DNA of 64,000 bases from Phyllobacterium phragmitis (GTDB lineage Bacteria; Pseudomonadota; Alphaproteobacteria; Rhizobiales; Rhizobiaceae): the NCBI RefSeq assembly GCF_002980495.1, contig NZ_PVBR01000020.1:38408-102407 (forward strand), written 5' to 3'. Positions 11,405-19,778 of the stretch are shown here, one piece after another. Each line of letters begins with the position of its first letter. Position 1 is the first letter of the stretch. A model generated the notes under the pieces. The model made no database searches. It was not told the origin of the DNA and saw only the letters and a list, made by a program, of their open reading frames with translations. The position numbers were made by a program, and so were the translations under genes.

Positions 11405-12283
11405 ATGAATGCTCAACCGCATCGAGCGCGCGGCAGGCGCGATCGCATCAGTGTGGTCTTGTTGACGGCCCTGCTTGGCGCTTTCCCGATATTGCCGCTT
11501 CACGCGCAGCAAACCAGCGTTCCCGAAAGCGCCGTGTGGAGCGACTTGCGGAGCGATGTTTTTGGCGACAAGCCTATCGAGGCCGCGGACGGGATCATTG
11601 CGATCGAGGCGCCGAAACGTGCTGAAGATGCGGCAATCGTGCCCGTCGATCTCCGTTTCAAGACCGATGGCGCCGCAGGCAGGATCAAGGCCGTTACGTT
11701 GATCGTCGATGAAAATCCATCTCCGGTGGCGGCCGTGTTCAAATTCGGGCCGGATGCAGGCGTGACGCATCTGGCGACGCGGTTGCGCGTCAACGCCTAT
11801 TCCTATGTGCGCGCGATCGCCGAGACAGAAGACGGCAAGCTCCATATGACGCAGACCTTCGTCAAGGCTTCGGGCGGCTGTTCCGCGCCGGCCATGAAGA
11901 ACCAGGACGAAGCGATGGCCTCGCTCGGCAAGATGAAGTTGCGGGTATTTCCGCCGAAAGCGCCCGGGAATAAAGTGCCCGGTGCCGAGGCGATGAACCG
12001 GGCGACCGAGATGCAGCTGATGATCCGCCATCCCAACAATTCCGGGCTGCAGATGGACCAGCTCACCCGCTATTATATTCCCGCCCATTTCATCCAGGGC
12101 CTGACGATCTCGCAGGGCAACCGCCCGATCATGACGATGGAAGGCGGCATCTCGATCTCGGAGGATCCGAACTTCCGGTTCGAATTCAATTCGAAACCCG
12201 GTGAGGATATCAAAGTCGAGGCGACGGACACGGACGGGATGAAATTCGAGAACGAATGGCCGCTCGAACCATCCGCGCTTTAG
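11405..12283 (+). CDS. SoxYZ-like fusion carrier, quinoprotein-associated
   Basis: A 292-residue exported protein (signal peptide to about residue 35, ending PLHAQQ). The N-terminal half looks like SoxY and the C-terminal half (ATEMQLMIRHPNNSGLQMDQ, then ISQGNRPIMTMEGGISISED) like SoxZ. Between them KASGGCSAPAM holds a GGC motif with Cys159, the position of the SoxY thiol that carries a substrate as an adduct. This is the quinoprotein dehydrogenase-associated SoxYZ-like carrier family; the carried group is unknown. It pairs with the MBL hydrolase upstream. ATG 11405 follows TGGAGGC. Confidence 0.88.
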   Translation: MNAQPHRARGRRDRISVVLLTALLGAFPILPLHAQQTSVPESAVWSDLRSDVFGDKPIEAADGIIAIEAPKRAEDAAIVPVDLRFKTDGAAGRIKAVTLIVDENPSPVAAVFKFGPDAGVTHLATRLRVNAYSYVRAIAETEDGKLHMTQTFVKASGGCSAPAMKNQDEAMASLGKMKLRVFPPKAPGNKVPGAEAMNRATEMQLMIRHPNNSGLQMDQLTRYYIPAHFIQGLTISQGNRPIMTMEGGISISEDPNFRFEFNSKPGEDIKVEATDTDGMKFENEWPLEPSAL

Positions 12284-12549
12284 GCCGCTGACGATTCTGA
12301 TTGCGTTTTGAGTCGTTCTGTATCGCTGCCTCAGCGGTGTCGCGGCCGCTACGGTGAAAAATACAGGTTTCGTGCTGGCGTAACGAGAGACATCATATCC
12401 GCCCGAAAGTGAAAATCTCTAGTGGTTTGTTTCTAACATTTGAGTCCGATGGAATTGGACGCAAATGTGTAAAAGAAACAAACACAAACAAAAGGTTATC
12501 TAGTGGTTGGGCCGACGTTTCGCGGGAGCGAAGCGTCGGAGCCAATCCA
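12284..12549. repeat. Intergenic inverted repeats, including likely minus-strand terminator
   Basis: Three elements lie here. At 12320-12410 is a relic of a dispersed repeat that recurs near 21105-21180 (shared GGCCGCTACGG...AAA and GTAACGAGAG). At 12425-12483 a long imperfect hairpin pairs GTTTGTTTCT with AGAAACAAAC and AACATTTG with CAAATGT. At 12500-12554 a second hairpin pairs CTAGTGG with CCACTAG and, inside it, 12512-12523 with 12528-12539. Read on the minus strand, the second hairpin begins in the stop codon of the gene at 12550 and is followed by T-rich sequence, so it is a good terminator candidate. Confidence 0.6.
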
Positions 12550-12894
12550 CTAGAAGCAGCGAATATCGGCTTCGGCCTGGGCCTGCTTCAGATCCGTGGT
12601 GGCCGCCTTTGCCGGTGCGCTTTGGCGAAAGAGAACACCTTTTTCTCCGGGAACAAGCCCCATCTGCTTGAAAGTCTCCGCGGTGACATACCGATCATAG
12701 GAAATAATATCGGCGATCACGTCGATCGAACAGGAGCAACGCTGAAGCATATCGCGGTTTTCGCCATTGGCTTTCATGCAGCCATAGACGTATTCCGCCA
12801 GCACAGTCGTTGGATAATTCGACGCGGCTTTCGCAGTTGCACAGAACGCCAGTGATGCTGTGGCGGCTAAAGCGATCCTCATAAATTTTGCCAT
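12550..12894 (-). CDS. Exported Cys-rich protein, function unknown
   Basis: A 114-residue protein with a clear signal peptide (MRIALAATASLAFCATAKAA). The mature part has YGCMKAN, QRCSCSIDVIADII and a C-terminal IRCF, so four cysteines are available for periplasmic disulfides or metal binding. I chose ATG 12894, nine bases after AGGGAGA, over a GTG two codons upstream. It lies divergently from xoxF across an AT-rich region, the position where many methylotrophs carry small exported orphans. I do not recognise a characterised family. Confidence 0.7.
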   Translation of the reverse strand: MAKFMRIALAATASLAFCATAKAASNYPTTVLAEYVYGCMKANGENRDMLQRCSCSIDVIADIISYDRYVTAETFKQMGLVPGEKGVLFRQSAPAKAATTDLKQAQAEADIRCF

Positions 12895-13348
12895 GTTCAC
12901 GATCTCCCTGTCAGCGCACCCTCTCCAAATATAGTTTTTCAGTTATATAGCAGAAATATGCCATGGCAAGAAAGTGTCGTGCCGAAAATAGACGCATCGT
13001 CAAATATGATGATGGAATTCAAGATAATCCACTGGGGGTGTTGAATGTTGCAATGCAATAACGATGGCGCAATGCAGCAAATATTAATTGATAAACATGC
13101 TTGCACAAAGCATTACGATCTCCTATCGTTCAATTGTTTCCGGCTTCAAGGACGTTGCCGTCAAGGGAGTGGTGACAGTCTTCGTAGGCCAAGCGGGGTG
13201 GGTGGTAACGGTGCCCTCCGCGCGCCTGGCTTAGGTCGTGACACGCTGCCGGAAATACTTCCCATTTGCGTGAGCTGATGGATCGGGACGCTTGAGAAAG
13301 CATCTCCGTCTGGAGTTCATCGAGATGATCTAAGGGAGGATTTCAAAA
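12895..13348. promoter_or_regulatory. AT-rich divergent regulatory region upstream of xoxF
   Basis: About 450 bases between the exported orphan and xoxF, clearly richer in A and T than the genes around it (for example 12930-12960 and 13060-13135). The xoxF promoter and any lanthanide- or methanol-responsive sites should be here, but I cannot identify a specific operator. An open frame at 13045-13278 has no ribosome binding site and no recognisable product. The xoxF ribosome binding site AAGGGAGGA ends about 8 bases before the ATG. Confidence 0.55.
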
Positions 13349-15181
13349 ATGCGTGTACATAAGAATTGCATAACAATTGCATTGGCTACGACAGCATTGT
13401 CGCTTTCTTTGGCGGCAGGCGCCGTAGCCAGTGACGATTTGCAAAGTCTTGCTTCGGATTCGAAAAACTGGGTGATGCCTACGGGCGATTACGCCAATAC
13501 CCGCTATTCGAAACTGAACAAGATCAACAAGGATAACGTCAAGGATCTTCAGGTCGCCTGGACATTCTCTACCGGCGTTCTGCGCGGACATGAAGGGGGG
13601 CCGCTGATCATTGGCGACGTCATGTATGTGCATGCTCCGTTTCCGAACACGGTCTATGCTCTCGATCTGAACAATGACGGCAAGATCCTCTGGAAATACG
13701 AACCGAAACAGGATTCCAACGTCATTCCGATCATGTGCTGCGATACGGTCAATCGCGGCGTCGCCTATGGTGACGGCAAGATCTTCCTCTATCAGGCCGA
13801 CACGACGCTGGTTGCGCTCGATGCGAAAACGGGTGAGGTGGCCTGGTCGGTGAAGAACGGCAGCACGGTGGATGGCAGCACGGGTGAATCCGGAACGTCG
13901 GCGCCGATGGTCGTCAAGGACAAGGTCATTGTCGGCATATCCGGCGGCGAGTTCGGCGTCCGGGGCCATCTGACCGCCTACAACATCGCGGATGGCAAGC
14001 AGGCCTGGCGTGCTTATTCCATGGGTCCCGATTCGGAGATGCTGATCGATCCGGAGAAGACCACGCATCTCGGCAAGCCGGTCGGCGCCGATTCGGCCAC
14101 CAAAACCTGGGAAGGCGACCAGTGGAAGATCGGCGGCGGAACGACGTGGGGCTGGTATTCCTACGATCCGAAGCTGAATCTCATCTATTATGGCACGGGC
14201 AATCCGTCGACATGGAACCCGAGCCAGCGGCCGGGCGACAATCGCTGGTCCATGACCATCATGGCCCGCGATGCCGATACGGGCATGGCCAAATGGCTTT
14301 ATCAGATGACCCCGCACGACGAGTGGGATTATGACGGCGTCAACGAGATGATCCTGGCTGACGGCATCGAAATCGAGGGCCAGCCGCGCGATGTGCTCGT
14401 GCATTTCGACCGCAACGGCTTCGCCTATACGCTGGATCGCGACACGGGCGAGCTTCTGGTCGCCAAGAAATTTGATCCGGCGGTCAACTGGGCGACGGAA
14501 GTCGTCATGGACAAGGACAGCGATCAGTATGGCCGGCCTCAGGTCGTCGATAAGTACTCGACGGGCACGAACGGTGAAGACGTGAATACGACGGGCATCT
14601 GCCCGGCGGCGCTCGGCACGAAAGACCAGCAGCCGGCAGCCTATTCGCCAAAGACCAAGCTCTTCTATGTTCCGACAAACCATGTCTGCATGGATTACGA
14701 GCCGTACCGGGTCAGCTATACGGCGGGGCAGCCCTATGTCGGTGCGACATTGTCCATGTATCCCGCTCCGGACAGCCATGGCGGCATGGGCAATTTCATT
14801 GCCTGGGATGCGGCCAAGGGTGAGATCGTCTGGTCCAAGCCGGAGCAGTTCTCCGTCTGGTCCGGTGCGCTCGCCACGGACGGCGATATCGTGTTCTACG
14901 GAACGCTGGAAGGCTATCTGAAGGCAGTCGATAATGACGGCAACGAACTTTACAAGTTCAAGACGCCATCCGGTATTATCGGTAATGTCACGACCTATGA
15001 ACATGACGGCAAGCAATATGTGGCCATTCTGTCGGGGGTCGGCGGTTGGGCGGGTATCGGTCTCGCGGCCGGTCTGACCAAGGGCACGGAAGGTCTTGGT
15101 GCGGTCGGCGGCTATGCCGCTCTTTCCGACTATACCGCACTTGGTGGTCAGCTGACCGTCTTCACGGTTCCCGATCAATAA
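13349..15181 (+). CDS. xoxF: XoxF lanthanide-dependent methanol dehydrogenase
   Basis: Periplasmic PQQ quinoprotein that oxidises methanol to formaldehyde (or further). It has 610 residues with a signal peptide ([13 protein letters not shown]). The eight-bladed propeller repeats are visible as recurring ALD and GxxxW segments. The adjacent-cysteine disulfide near PQQ is C130-C131 ([10 protein letters not shown]). The diagnostic [10 protein letters not shown] motif gives catalytic D327 and the extra acidic residue D329 that coordinates a lanthanide; calcium MxaF enzymes have Ala there. The product is therefore XoxF, probably clade 5. xoxG and xoxJ follow, as in other xox operons. Confidence 0.97.
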   Translation: MRVHKNCITIALATTALSLSLAAGAVASDDLQSLASDSKNWVMPTGDYANTRYSKLNKINKDNVKDLQVAWTFSTGVLRGHEGGPLIIGDVMYVHAPFPNTVYALDLNNDGKILWKYEPKQDSNVIPIMCCDTVNRGVAYGDGKIFLYQADTTLVALDAKTGEVAWSVKNGSTVDGSTGESGTSAPMVVKDKVIVGISGGEFGVRGHLTAYNIADGKQAWRAYSMGPDSEMLIDPEKTTHLGKPVGADSATKTWEGDQWKIGGGTTWGWYSYDPKLNLIYYGTGNPSTWNPSQRPGDNRWSMTIMARDADTGMAKWLYQMTPHDEWDYDGVNEMILADGIEIEGQPRDVLVHFDRNGFAYTLDRDTGELLVAKKFDPAVNWATEVVMDKDSDQYGRPQVVDKYSTGTNGEDVNTTGICPAALGTKDQQPAAYSPKTKLFYVPTNHVCMDYEPYRVSYTAGQPYVGATLSMYPAPDSHGGMGNFIAWDAAKGEIVWSKPEQFSVWSGALATDGDIVFYGTLEGYLKAVDNDGNELYKFKTPSGIIGNVTTYEHDGKQYVAILSGVGGWAGIGLAAGLTKGTEGLGAVGGYAALSDYTALGGQLTVFTVPDQ

Positions 15182-15232
15182 GGGAACCATCGGAAGGTTG
15201 AGAGCCTTGCGTGTGCAGGCTTTGATAAGGGA

Positions 15233-15273
15233 GCCCGGTCGGTCGGACCATACCGTCCGACCAAGGGCCGGGT
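15233..15273 (+). terminator. Stem-loop between xoxF and xoxG
   Basis: GGTCGGAC (15241-15248) pairs with GTCCGACC (15255-15262), extended by CCCGG (15234-15238) and CCGGG (15268-15272), followed by TTCCTTTG. It sits in the 184-base gap after xoxF and could act as a partial terminator or mRNA 3' stabiliser, giving more xoxF than xoxG transcript. Confidence 0.6.
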
Positions 15274-15365
15274 TCCTTTGCCATCCACTCCATGAACATG
15301 AACAGAGCCACCGCGGGAGCAGCATGGGGTGCATGTTGTTTCGAGTTTGGAATACGAGGTCATGA

Positions 15366-15890
15366 ATGCCCGTTCGAATGAAACAACTTTGCGTCGCCAT
15401 CGTCTTTGGCGTGCTGGCAGGTGCAGTCAATTCCCATGCCGACGACAAGGAAACAGCTGCCGCTGTCACCAATGAAGACGGCAAATATTACGACAAGGAC
15501 GGAACGCCCACTTTCAACATCGGGGAAGACGGGACCGTGGATTGGTACACCTATAGCGGCTATCGCCGTTTCAATTCGGAATGCCATGTCTGCCATGGCG
15601 CCGATGGGGCGGGGTCTTCGTTCGCGCCTGCGCTTGCCGATTCGCTAAAGACGATGAGCTATGGCGATTTCCTTTCAACCGTCGCGGAAGGCCGAAAGAA
15701 CCTCAGCGCCGGCAAGGAAAGCGTCATGCCGGCATTCGGCGACAACAAGAACGTCTATTGCTACATGGACGATATCTACGTCTATCTGAGGGCGCGCGCC
15801 GTCGGCGGTCTGCCGCGCGGCCGTCCGGCAAAAAAGGAGGATAAGCCCGAGGCGGCGAGAGAACACGAATCCTCCTGCATGGATGGGTGA
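15366..15890 (+). CDS. xoxG: XoxG, methanol-oxidation c-type cytochrome
   Basis: Periplasmic monohaem cytochrome of 174 residues, the expected electron acceptor of XoxF. Signal peptide to about residue 25 (VNSHA). Haem site CHVCH at C73/C76/H77. It has the long N-terminal leader rich in acidic residues and an extra Cys pair (YCYMDD and SSCMDG at the C terminus) seen in the four-cysteine methanol-metabolism cytochrome family. The start is ATG 15366 or 15378; both give a usable signal. xoxJ starts at or inside its stop. Confidence 0.9.
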   Translation: MPVRMKQLCVAIVFGVLAGAVNSHADDKETAAAVTNEDGKYYDKDGTPTFNIGEDGTVDWYTYSGYRRFNSECHVCHGADGAGSSFAPALADSLKTMSYGDFLSTVAEGRKNLSAGKESVMPAFGDNKNVYCYMDDIYVYLRARAVGGLPRGRPAKKEDKPEAAREHESSCMDG

Positions 15891-15891
15891 C

Positions 15892-16752
15892 ATGACAAAA
15901 GGCAAAAGCATATGGATGAGACTGGCGGCCGCGCTGCTCATGGCCGCGACGGCAGTTCCATCCCCCGGCTTTGCACAGGGCGCCGGGCTCGGCGCTGCCG
16001 GTGAGCTGGTCGATCCGGATGTCCTGCGCGTCTGCGCCGATCCGTCTGATATGCCGTTTTCCGACGAGAGCGGCAAAGGTTTCGAGAACAGACTGGCGGA
16101 ATTGGTGGCCGCCAAAACGGGGCGCAAATCCGTATCCTACACCTGGTATCCGATGGCGACCGGCTTCGTGCGCAACACGCTGCGGTCCAATCGCTGCGAT
16201 ATCATCATGGGGTACGCGCAGGGCGACGAACTGGTCCAGAATACCAACGCCTATTACCGTTCGACCTATGTCCTGATCTACAAGAAAGGAAACGGCCTCG
16301 ACGGTATCGATACGACAGTGGATCCACGACTGGCGACAAAGAAAATCGGTATCGTCGCGGGCACGCCGCCTGCCAGCAATCTGGCGGCTGCCGGCTACAT
16401 GCGCAATGTCCGGCCCTATCCGCTGATGGTCGACACCAGGCTTGCACCCTCCATGGCCGAACTCATGCTGAAGGAGCTTCAGAGCGGCGTGATCGATGTC
16501 GCCATTCTTTGGGGGCCTATGGCCGGATATTACGCGCATGAGATATCACCCGATCTCGCCATCATTCCGCTGGTCAGGGAAAAGACCGGGCGGATGGCCT
16601 TTCGCATCACCATGGGAGTGCGCCCCTCCGACCAGGAGTGGAAGCGGACGTTGAACAAGGTGATCCGGGAAAACCAGGAGGAAATCAACAAGATACTGCT
16701 CGACTATCATGTTCCCCTGATGGACGAACAGGACAAGCTGATCACGCAATAA
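15892..16752 (+). CDS. xoxJ: XoxJ, periplasmic binding-protein-like partner of XoxF
   Basis: About 286 residues with signal peptide (ALLMAATAVPSPGFAQG). The body is a type II solute-binding fold (RVCADPSDMPFSDESGKGF, then MGYAQGDELVQNTNAYYRST and VDVAILWGP-like segments) of the quinoprotein dehydrogenase-associated family. In other methylotrophs XoxJ/MxaJ assists maturation or activation of the dehydrogenase rather than transport. I place the start at ATG 15892, just after the xoxG stop; ATG 15883 in the same frame overlaps xoxG by 8 bases and is equally open. Confidence 0.9.
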   Translation: MTKGKSIWMRLAAALLMAATAVPSPGFAQGAGLGAAGELVDPDVLRVCADPSDMPFSDESGKGFENRLAELVAAKTGRKSVSYTWYPMATGFVRNTLRSNRCDIIMGYAQGDELVQNTNAYYRSTYVLIYKKGNGLDGIDTTVDPRLATKKIGIVAGTPPASNLAAAGYMRNVRPYPLMVDTRLAPSMAELMLKELQSGVIDVAILWGPMAGYYAHEISPDLAIIPLVREKTGRMAFRITMGVRPSDQEWKRTLNKVIRENQEEINKILLDYHVPLMDEQDKLITQ

Positions 16753-16790
16753 AGGCCGCGCTGGCGGCGAACGGGACGGAGAAGAGGCAG

Positions 16791-17357
16791 ATGCCGGTAC
16801 GCCGGTGGTTTTCAGCAATCGTTTCATCGCTGGTCTTCTGGACCATGGCGCAGGCTTTTGCCGAAACCGTTCCGGAGCCCGTAGGTTACAGGACCGAGAA
16901 TTATCGCGCGGCCGTGCCAGCGACGCTGGAAGGCGCCAGGGTCATCCCAACCGAGGAGGCCATCGCGCTGTGGAAGAACAAGAAGGCCTTGTTCGTCGAT
17001 GTTCTGCCGCATGACCCAAAGCCGAAAAATCTTCCGGCGGGAACGATTTGGAAGGAAAAGGTAAGGCAAGATATACCTGGAAGTATCTGGCTGGCAAATG
17101 TGGGCTACGGTGTACTCAACAAGGAAACCGAAGTTTATTTTCGCAATGGACTGAAATCCCGGCTGGGTGATGACAAGGATAGTCTGGTGCTATTTTATTG
17201 CCAGGAAAATTGCTGGATGTCCTGGAATGCCGCCAAAAGGGCGGTGGAGTGGGGATATCGCGCGGTTCTCTGGTATCCGCTGGGCACGGATGGCTGGGTG
17301 GCTGCAGGGCAGCCGACGGAAAAGAACGTGCCCTTGGAGCGCGCCGCGTTCGAGTGA
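16791..17357 (+). CDS. PQQ-associated rhodanese-like protein with Cys-Cys-Trp motif
   Basis: A 188-residue exported protein (signal peptide ending MAQAFA) with a rhodanese-like domain. It belongs to the family named PQQ-dependent catabolism-associated CXXCW motif protein. The motif here reads CQENCW (C137, C141, W142), so three residues separate the cysteines; the following MSWNAAKRAVEWGY is typical. The frame is open upstream into xoxJ but ATG 16791, behind GGAGAAGAGGC, gives the signal peptide. The exact role is unknown; thiol or sulfur chemistry in the periplasm, perhaps linked to the SoxYZ-like carrier at 11405, is an inference. Confidence 0.88.
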   Translation: MPVRRWFSAIVSSLVFWTMAQAFAETVPEPVGYRTENYRAAVPATLEGARVIPTEEAIALWKNKKALFVDVLPHDPKPKNLPAGTIWKEKVRQDIPGSIWLANVGYGVLNKETEVYFRNGLKSRLGDDKDSLVLFYCQENCWMSWNAAKRAVEWGYRAVLWYPLGTDGWVAAGQPTEKNVPLERAAFE

Positions 17358-17389
17358 ACGCGCAAAGGATGCTCCAGGGTTCTGAATCG

Positions 17390-17430
17390 TACGCAAATAG
17401 CGTATGATATGGGAGATCAGGTAACTGATC
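17390..17430 (+). promoter_or_regulatory. Two short palindromes upstream of pqqA
   Basis: TACGC-AAATA-GCGTA (17390-17404) and GATCAG-GTAA-CTGATC (17415-17430) lie in the 94-base region before pqqA. They are candidate operator or leader hairpins; no regulator can be named. Confidence 0.4.
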
Positions 17431-17451
17431 TTTATTGAGAAGGAGAAGAGA

Positions 17452-17547
17452 ATGAAGAAGACATGGACCAAGCCGACCATGTGTCAGGTCGCTGCGGGAA
17501 TGGAAATGTCACGTTATCTTTCCGCAGAACTGAAGGCCAAGAAGTAA
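17452..17547 (+). CDS. pqqA: PqqA, PQQ precursor peptide
   Basis: A 31-residue peptide, reading MKKTWTKPTMCQVAAGM then EMSRYLSAELKAKK. The invariant Glu (E18) and Tyr (Y22), spaced E-x3-Y, are the residues that PqqE cross-links to start PQQ synthesis. ATG 17452 follows GAGAAGGAGAAGAGA. The gene is too short for ordinary gene callers but the match to PqqA is clear. It is separated from pqqB by a strong stem-loop. Confidence 0.96.
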   Translation: MKKTWTKPTMCQVAAGMEMSRYLSAELKAKK

Positions 17548-17555
17548 AATGGTCG

Positions 17556-17588
17556 ATCTGCTCCGCGTAATATTTGCGCGGAGCAGAT
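17556..17588 (+). terminator. 12-bp stem-loop between pqqA and pqqB
   Basis: ATCTGCTCCGCG (17556-17567) pairs perfectly with CGCGGAGCAGAT (17577-17588), followed by ATTT. It lies 8 bases after the pqqA stop. In pqq operons the precursor peptide is needed in excess over the enzymes, so an attenuating or stabilising hairpin here makes sense; that function is inferred. Confidence 0.75.
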
Positions 17589-17767
17589 ATTTCCGTTGAT
17601 CGAATTGGTGCCAGCGTATCGGCTCGAAAACCCGTTGCGGTTTTCGGAAGGTTTGGTGCGCATGTTCAATAATCTACGGCGTCCTTGTTTAGCGTCCTGG
17701 AGGATGCATGGCGCTGTAGGGGCGGTTCGAGATATCTCGTCGCTGGCAGGGTGGGAATATACGTTTA

Positions 17768-18730
17768 ATGCATTTGAAGATCATCGGCTCCGCGGCGGGT
17801 GGCGGCTTTCCCCAGTGGAACTGCAATTACCGCCTGAGCCGGGCGGTGAGAGACGGGCAACCGGGCTTTCAGCCGCGAACGCAATCGAGCCTCGCCGCCA
17901 GCGCCGACGGAACGGCCGAGGGAGCGGCCAATGGAGCAGGTTGGGTGCTGTTCAACGCATCTCCTGACATACGCCAGCAGATCGCTGCGACGCTTGAGTT
18001 GCAGCCGCGGCCCGAGGGGCCATTGCGCGCGACGCCGATCCGGGCTGTCGTGCTGACGAATGCCGATGTCGATCACATCGCCGGGCTCCTCAGCCTGCGT
18101 GAGCGGGAGCCGTTCGCGATCTATGCGACGGACCGGGTTCTGGAGGTGCTCGACGCCAATTCGATTTTCAACGTGCTCGACCGCTCGGTCGTTCAGCGGC
18201 GCAGGCTCCCCTTGGGCGAGCGCACCGATATTCTGGATGCCGGGGGAAAACCGACCGGGCTTGCTGTGGAAACGTTCGCGGTTCCGGGCAAGGTGGCGCT
18301 TTTCCTGGAAGACGAGGCGAGGGCGGCGGATGGTTTCGGCACCGAGGAGGGCGACACCATAGGCGTGCGGATCGGGGCGGCGAGCACCGCCGAGACGGCA
18401 TTTTATATTCCGGGCTGCGCGCGTATCGATCAGCGGCTGAAGGAGCGGATCGCGGGCGCCGCCTGCCTGCTCTTCGACGGCACGGTCTATCACGATGACG
18501 AGATGATACGGGCCGGCGTCGGCGCCAAGACCGGCGCCCGCATGGGGCATCTCGCAATCGCGGGCGAAGCGGGATCGATGACGATGCTCGGCGATCTGCC
18601 CATCGGACGGCGCATCTATGTGCATATCAACAATACCAATCCCATTTTGGACGACGCCTCCGCCGAACATGCCGCGGTCAGGGCGGCGGGATGGGACGTC
18701 GCTTTTGACGGAATGGAGATCCGGCTTTGA
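17768..18730 (+). CDS. pqqB: PqqB, MBL-fold PQQ biosynthesis hydroxylase
   Basis: A metallo-beta-lactamase-fold protein of 320 residues starting MHLKIIGSAAGGGFPQWNCN, the PqqB hallmark. The metal-binding region is TNADVDHIAGLLSLRE. PqqB is reported to act as an iron-dependent hydroxylase on the Glu-Tyr-derived intermediate. It lies about 220 bases after pqqA and overlaps pqqC by 4 bases. Length and motifs are normal. Confidence 0.96.
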   Translation: MHLKIIGSAAGGGFPQWNCNYRLSRAVRDGQPGFQPRTQSSLAASADGTAEGAANGAGWVLFNASPDIRQQIAATLELQPRPEGPLRATPIRAVVLTNADVDHIAGLLSLREREPFAIYATDRVLEVLDANSIFNVLDRSVVQRRRLPLGERTDILDAGGKPTGLAVETFAVPGKVALFLEDEARAADGFGTEEGDTIGVRIGAASTAETAFYIPGCARIDQRLKERIAGAACLLFDGTVYHDDEMIRAGVGAKTGARMGHLAIAGEAGSMTMLGDLPIGRRIYVHINNTNPILDDASAEHAAVRAAGWDVAFDGMEIRL

Positions 18731-19482
18731 AAGAATTCGCCAGCGCCGCAAGGGATGGATTGTCGCCGTCGCAACTGGAGATGGTGCTGCGGGAAATCGG
18801 CGCGGCGCGCTATCACAATCTTCATCCGTTCCATCATCAGATGGTGAGCGGTGCGCTGACCAGGACGCAGATGCAGGCCTGGGCGTTGAACCGCTACTGC
18901 TACCAATCGGTCATTCCGCGCAAGGATTCGATGATCCTGGCGCGGGCGGAAGATCCGGCGTTTCGCGCGGAATGGCGCAAGCGCATCGAGGATCATGACG
19001 GCAGCGACGGCTGGAATGGCGGCATCGCGCGGTGGCTGAAGCTGGCAACGGGCCTCGGCCTCGATGCCGAAATGGTCAAAAGTGAGCGACTGGCGCTTCC
19101 CGCCACCCGGTTCGCCGTTGGCGCTTATCTGTCCTTCTGCACCAACCGGAGCCCGCTCGAGGCGGTGGCATCGTCGCTGACTGAACTTTTCTCGCCCGTC
19201 ATCATCGGCGAACGCGTGCCGGCGATGCTGGCGAAATATGATTATGTCTCGGAAGACATCCTCGCCTATTTCAAGCCGCGCCCGGGTCAAGCCTCGCGCG
19301 ACGCGGATTTTGCGCTTGCCTATGTCATGGAACATGCGACCACGCCCGAAAAGCAGCAGGCGGTGATCGACGCGCTGGTCTTCAAATGCGATGTCCTCTG
19401 GGCCATGCTCGATGCGCTCGACTATGCCTATGGCGGGAAGGGCCATATACCGCCCGGCGCCTTCAATCCGGAGGAGGGGTGA
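18727..19482 (+). CDS. pqqC: PqqC, pyrroloquinoline-quinone synthase
   Basis: Cofactor-free oxidase that carries out the last ring closure and oxidation to PQQ. 251 residues. The core ARYHNLHPFHHQMVSG and NRYCYQSVIPRKDSMIL segments are typical active-site parts. I use the TTG start at 18727, which overlaps the pqqB stop and lies eight bases after GGAG; the first downstream ATG would remove the N-terminal helix. The stop overlaps pqqD by one base. Confidence 0.95.
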   Translation: MKEFASAARDGLSPSQLEMVLREIGAARYHNLHPFHHQMVSGALTRTQMQAWALNRYCYQSVIPRKDSMILARAEDPAFRAEWRKRIEDHDGSDGWNGGIARWLKLATGLGLDAEMVKSERLALPATRFAVGAYLSFCTNRSPLEAVASSLTELFSPVIIGERVPAMLAKYDYVSEDILAYFKPRPGQASRDADFALAYVMEHATTPEKQQAVIDALVFKCDVLWAMLDALDYAYGGKGHIPPGAFNPEEG

Positions 19483-19778
19483 TGGAAGCCGCCCGCATCC
19501 GTGCTATAGTGTCGATGCGGTCCAGACCGAAGCTGCGGCGACATGCGCGGCTGCAATATGATCCGGTGCGCGATGCATGGGCGCTGCTATCGCCGGAGCG
19601 GATATTCTGGCCCAACGAAGTCAGCCTCGATATTCTGCGGCTTTGCGACGGGTCGCACAATGTTGCGGAAATGATCGCATCGCTCGCCGATCAATATGGC
19701 GCAGACGAAGCTGACATAGCCGATGACGTCACGGCATTCCTGCAGGAATGGTCGGACAAATTTCTGGTGACGCTATGA
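19482..19778 (+). CDS. pqqD: PqqD, PqqA-binding chaperone
   Basis: A 98-residue protein of the RiPP recognition element fold. PqqD binds PqqA and presents it to PqqE. Recognisable segments are RLQYDPVRDAWALLSPERIFWPN and DITAFLQEW-like VTAFLQEWSD near the C terminus. ATG 19482 follows GGAGGAGGGG; a GTG one codon earlier is possible. It overlaps pqqE by 4 bases. Confidence 0.94.
   Translation: MEAARIRAIVSMRSRPKLRRHARLQYDPVRDAWALLSPERIFWPNEVSLDILRLCDGSHNVAEMIASLADQYGADEADIADDVTAFLQEWSDKFLVTL

Noticed and set aside
12409..12855. Plus-strand open frame opposite the exported orphan
   Set aside because: Begins in hairpin repeats; the minus-strand frame has a signal peptide and good start.
13045..13278. 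77-codon open frame upstream of xoxF
   Set aside because: No ribosome binding site, no family, and it lies in the AT-rich regulatory region.
13343..15484. Long open frame (713 codons) on the minus strand opposite xoxF
   Set aside because: It is the antisense shadow of xoxF and xoxG; no ribosome binding site or recognisable domain, Arg/His/Ile-rich composition typical of shadows in GC-rich genes.
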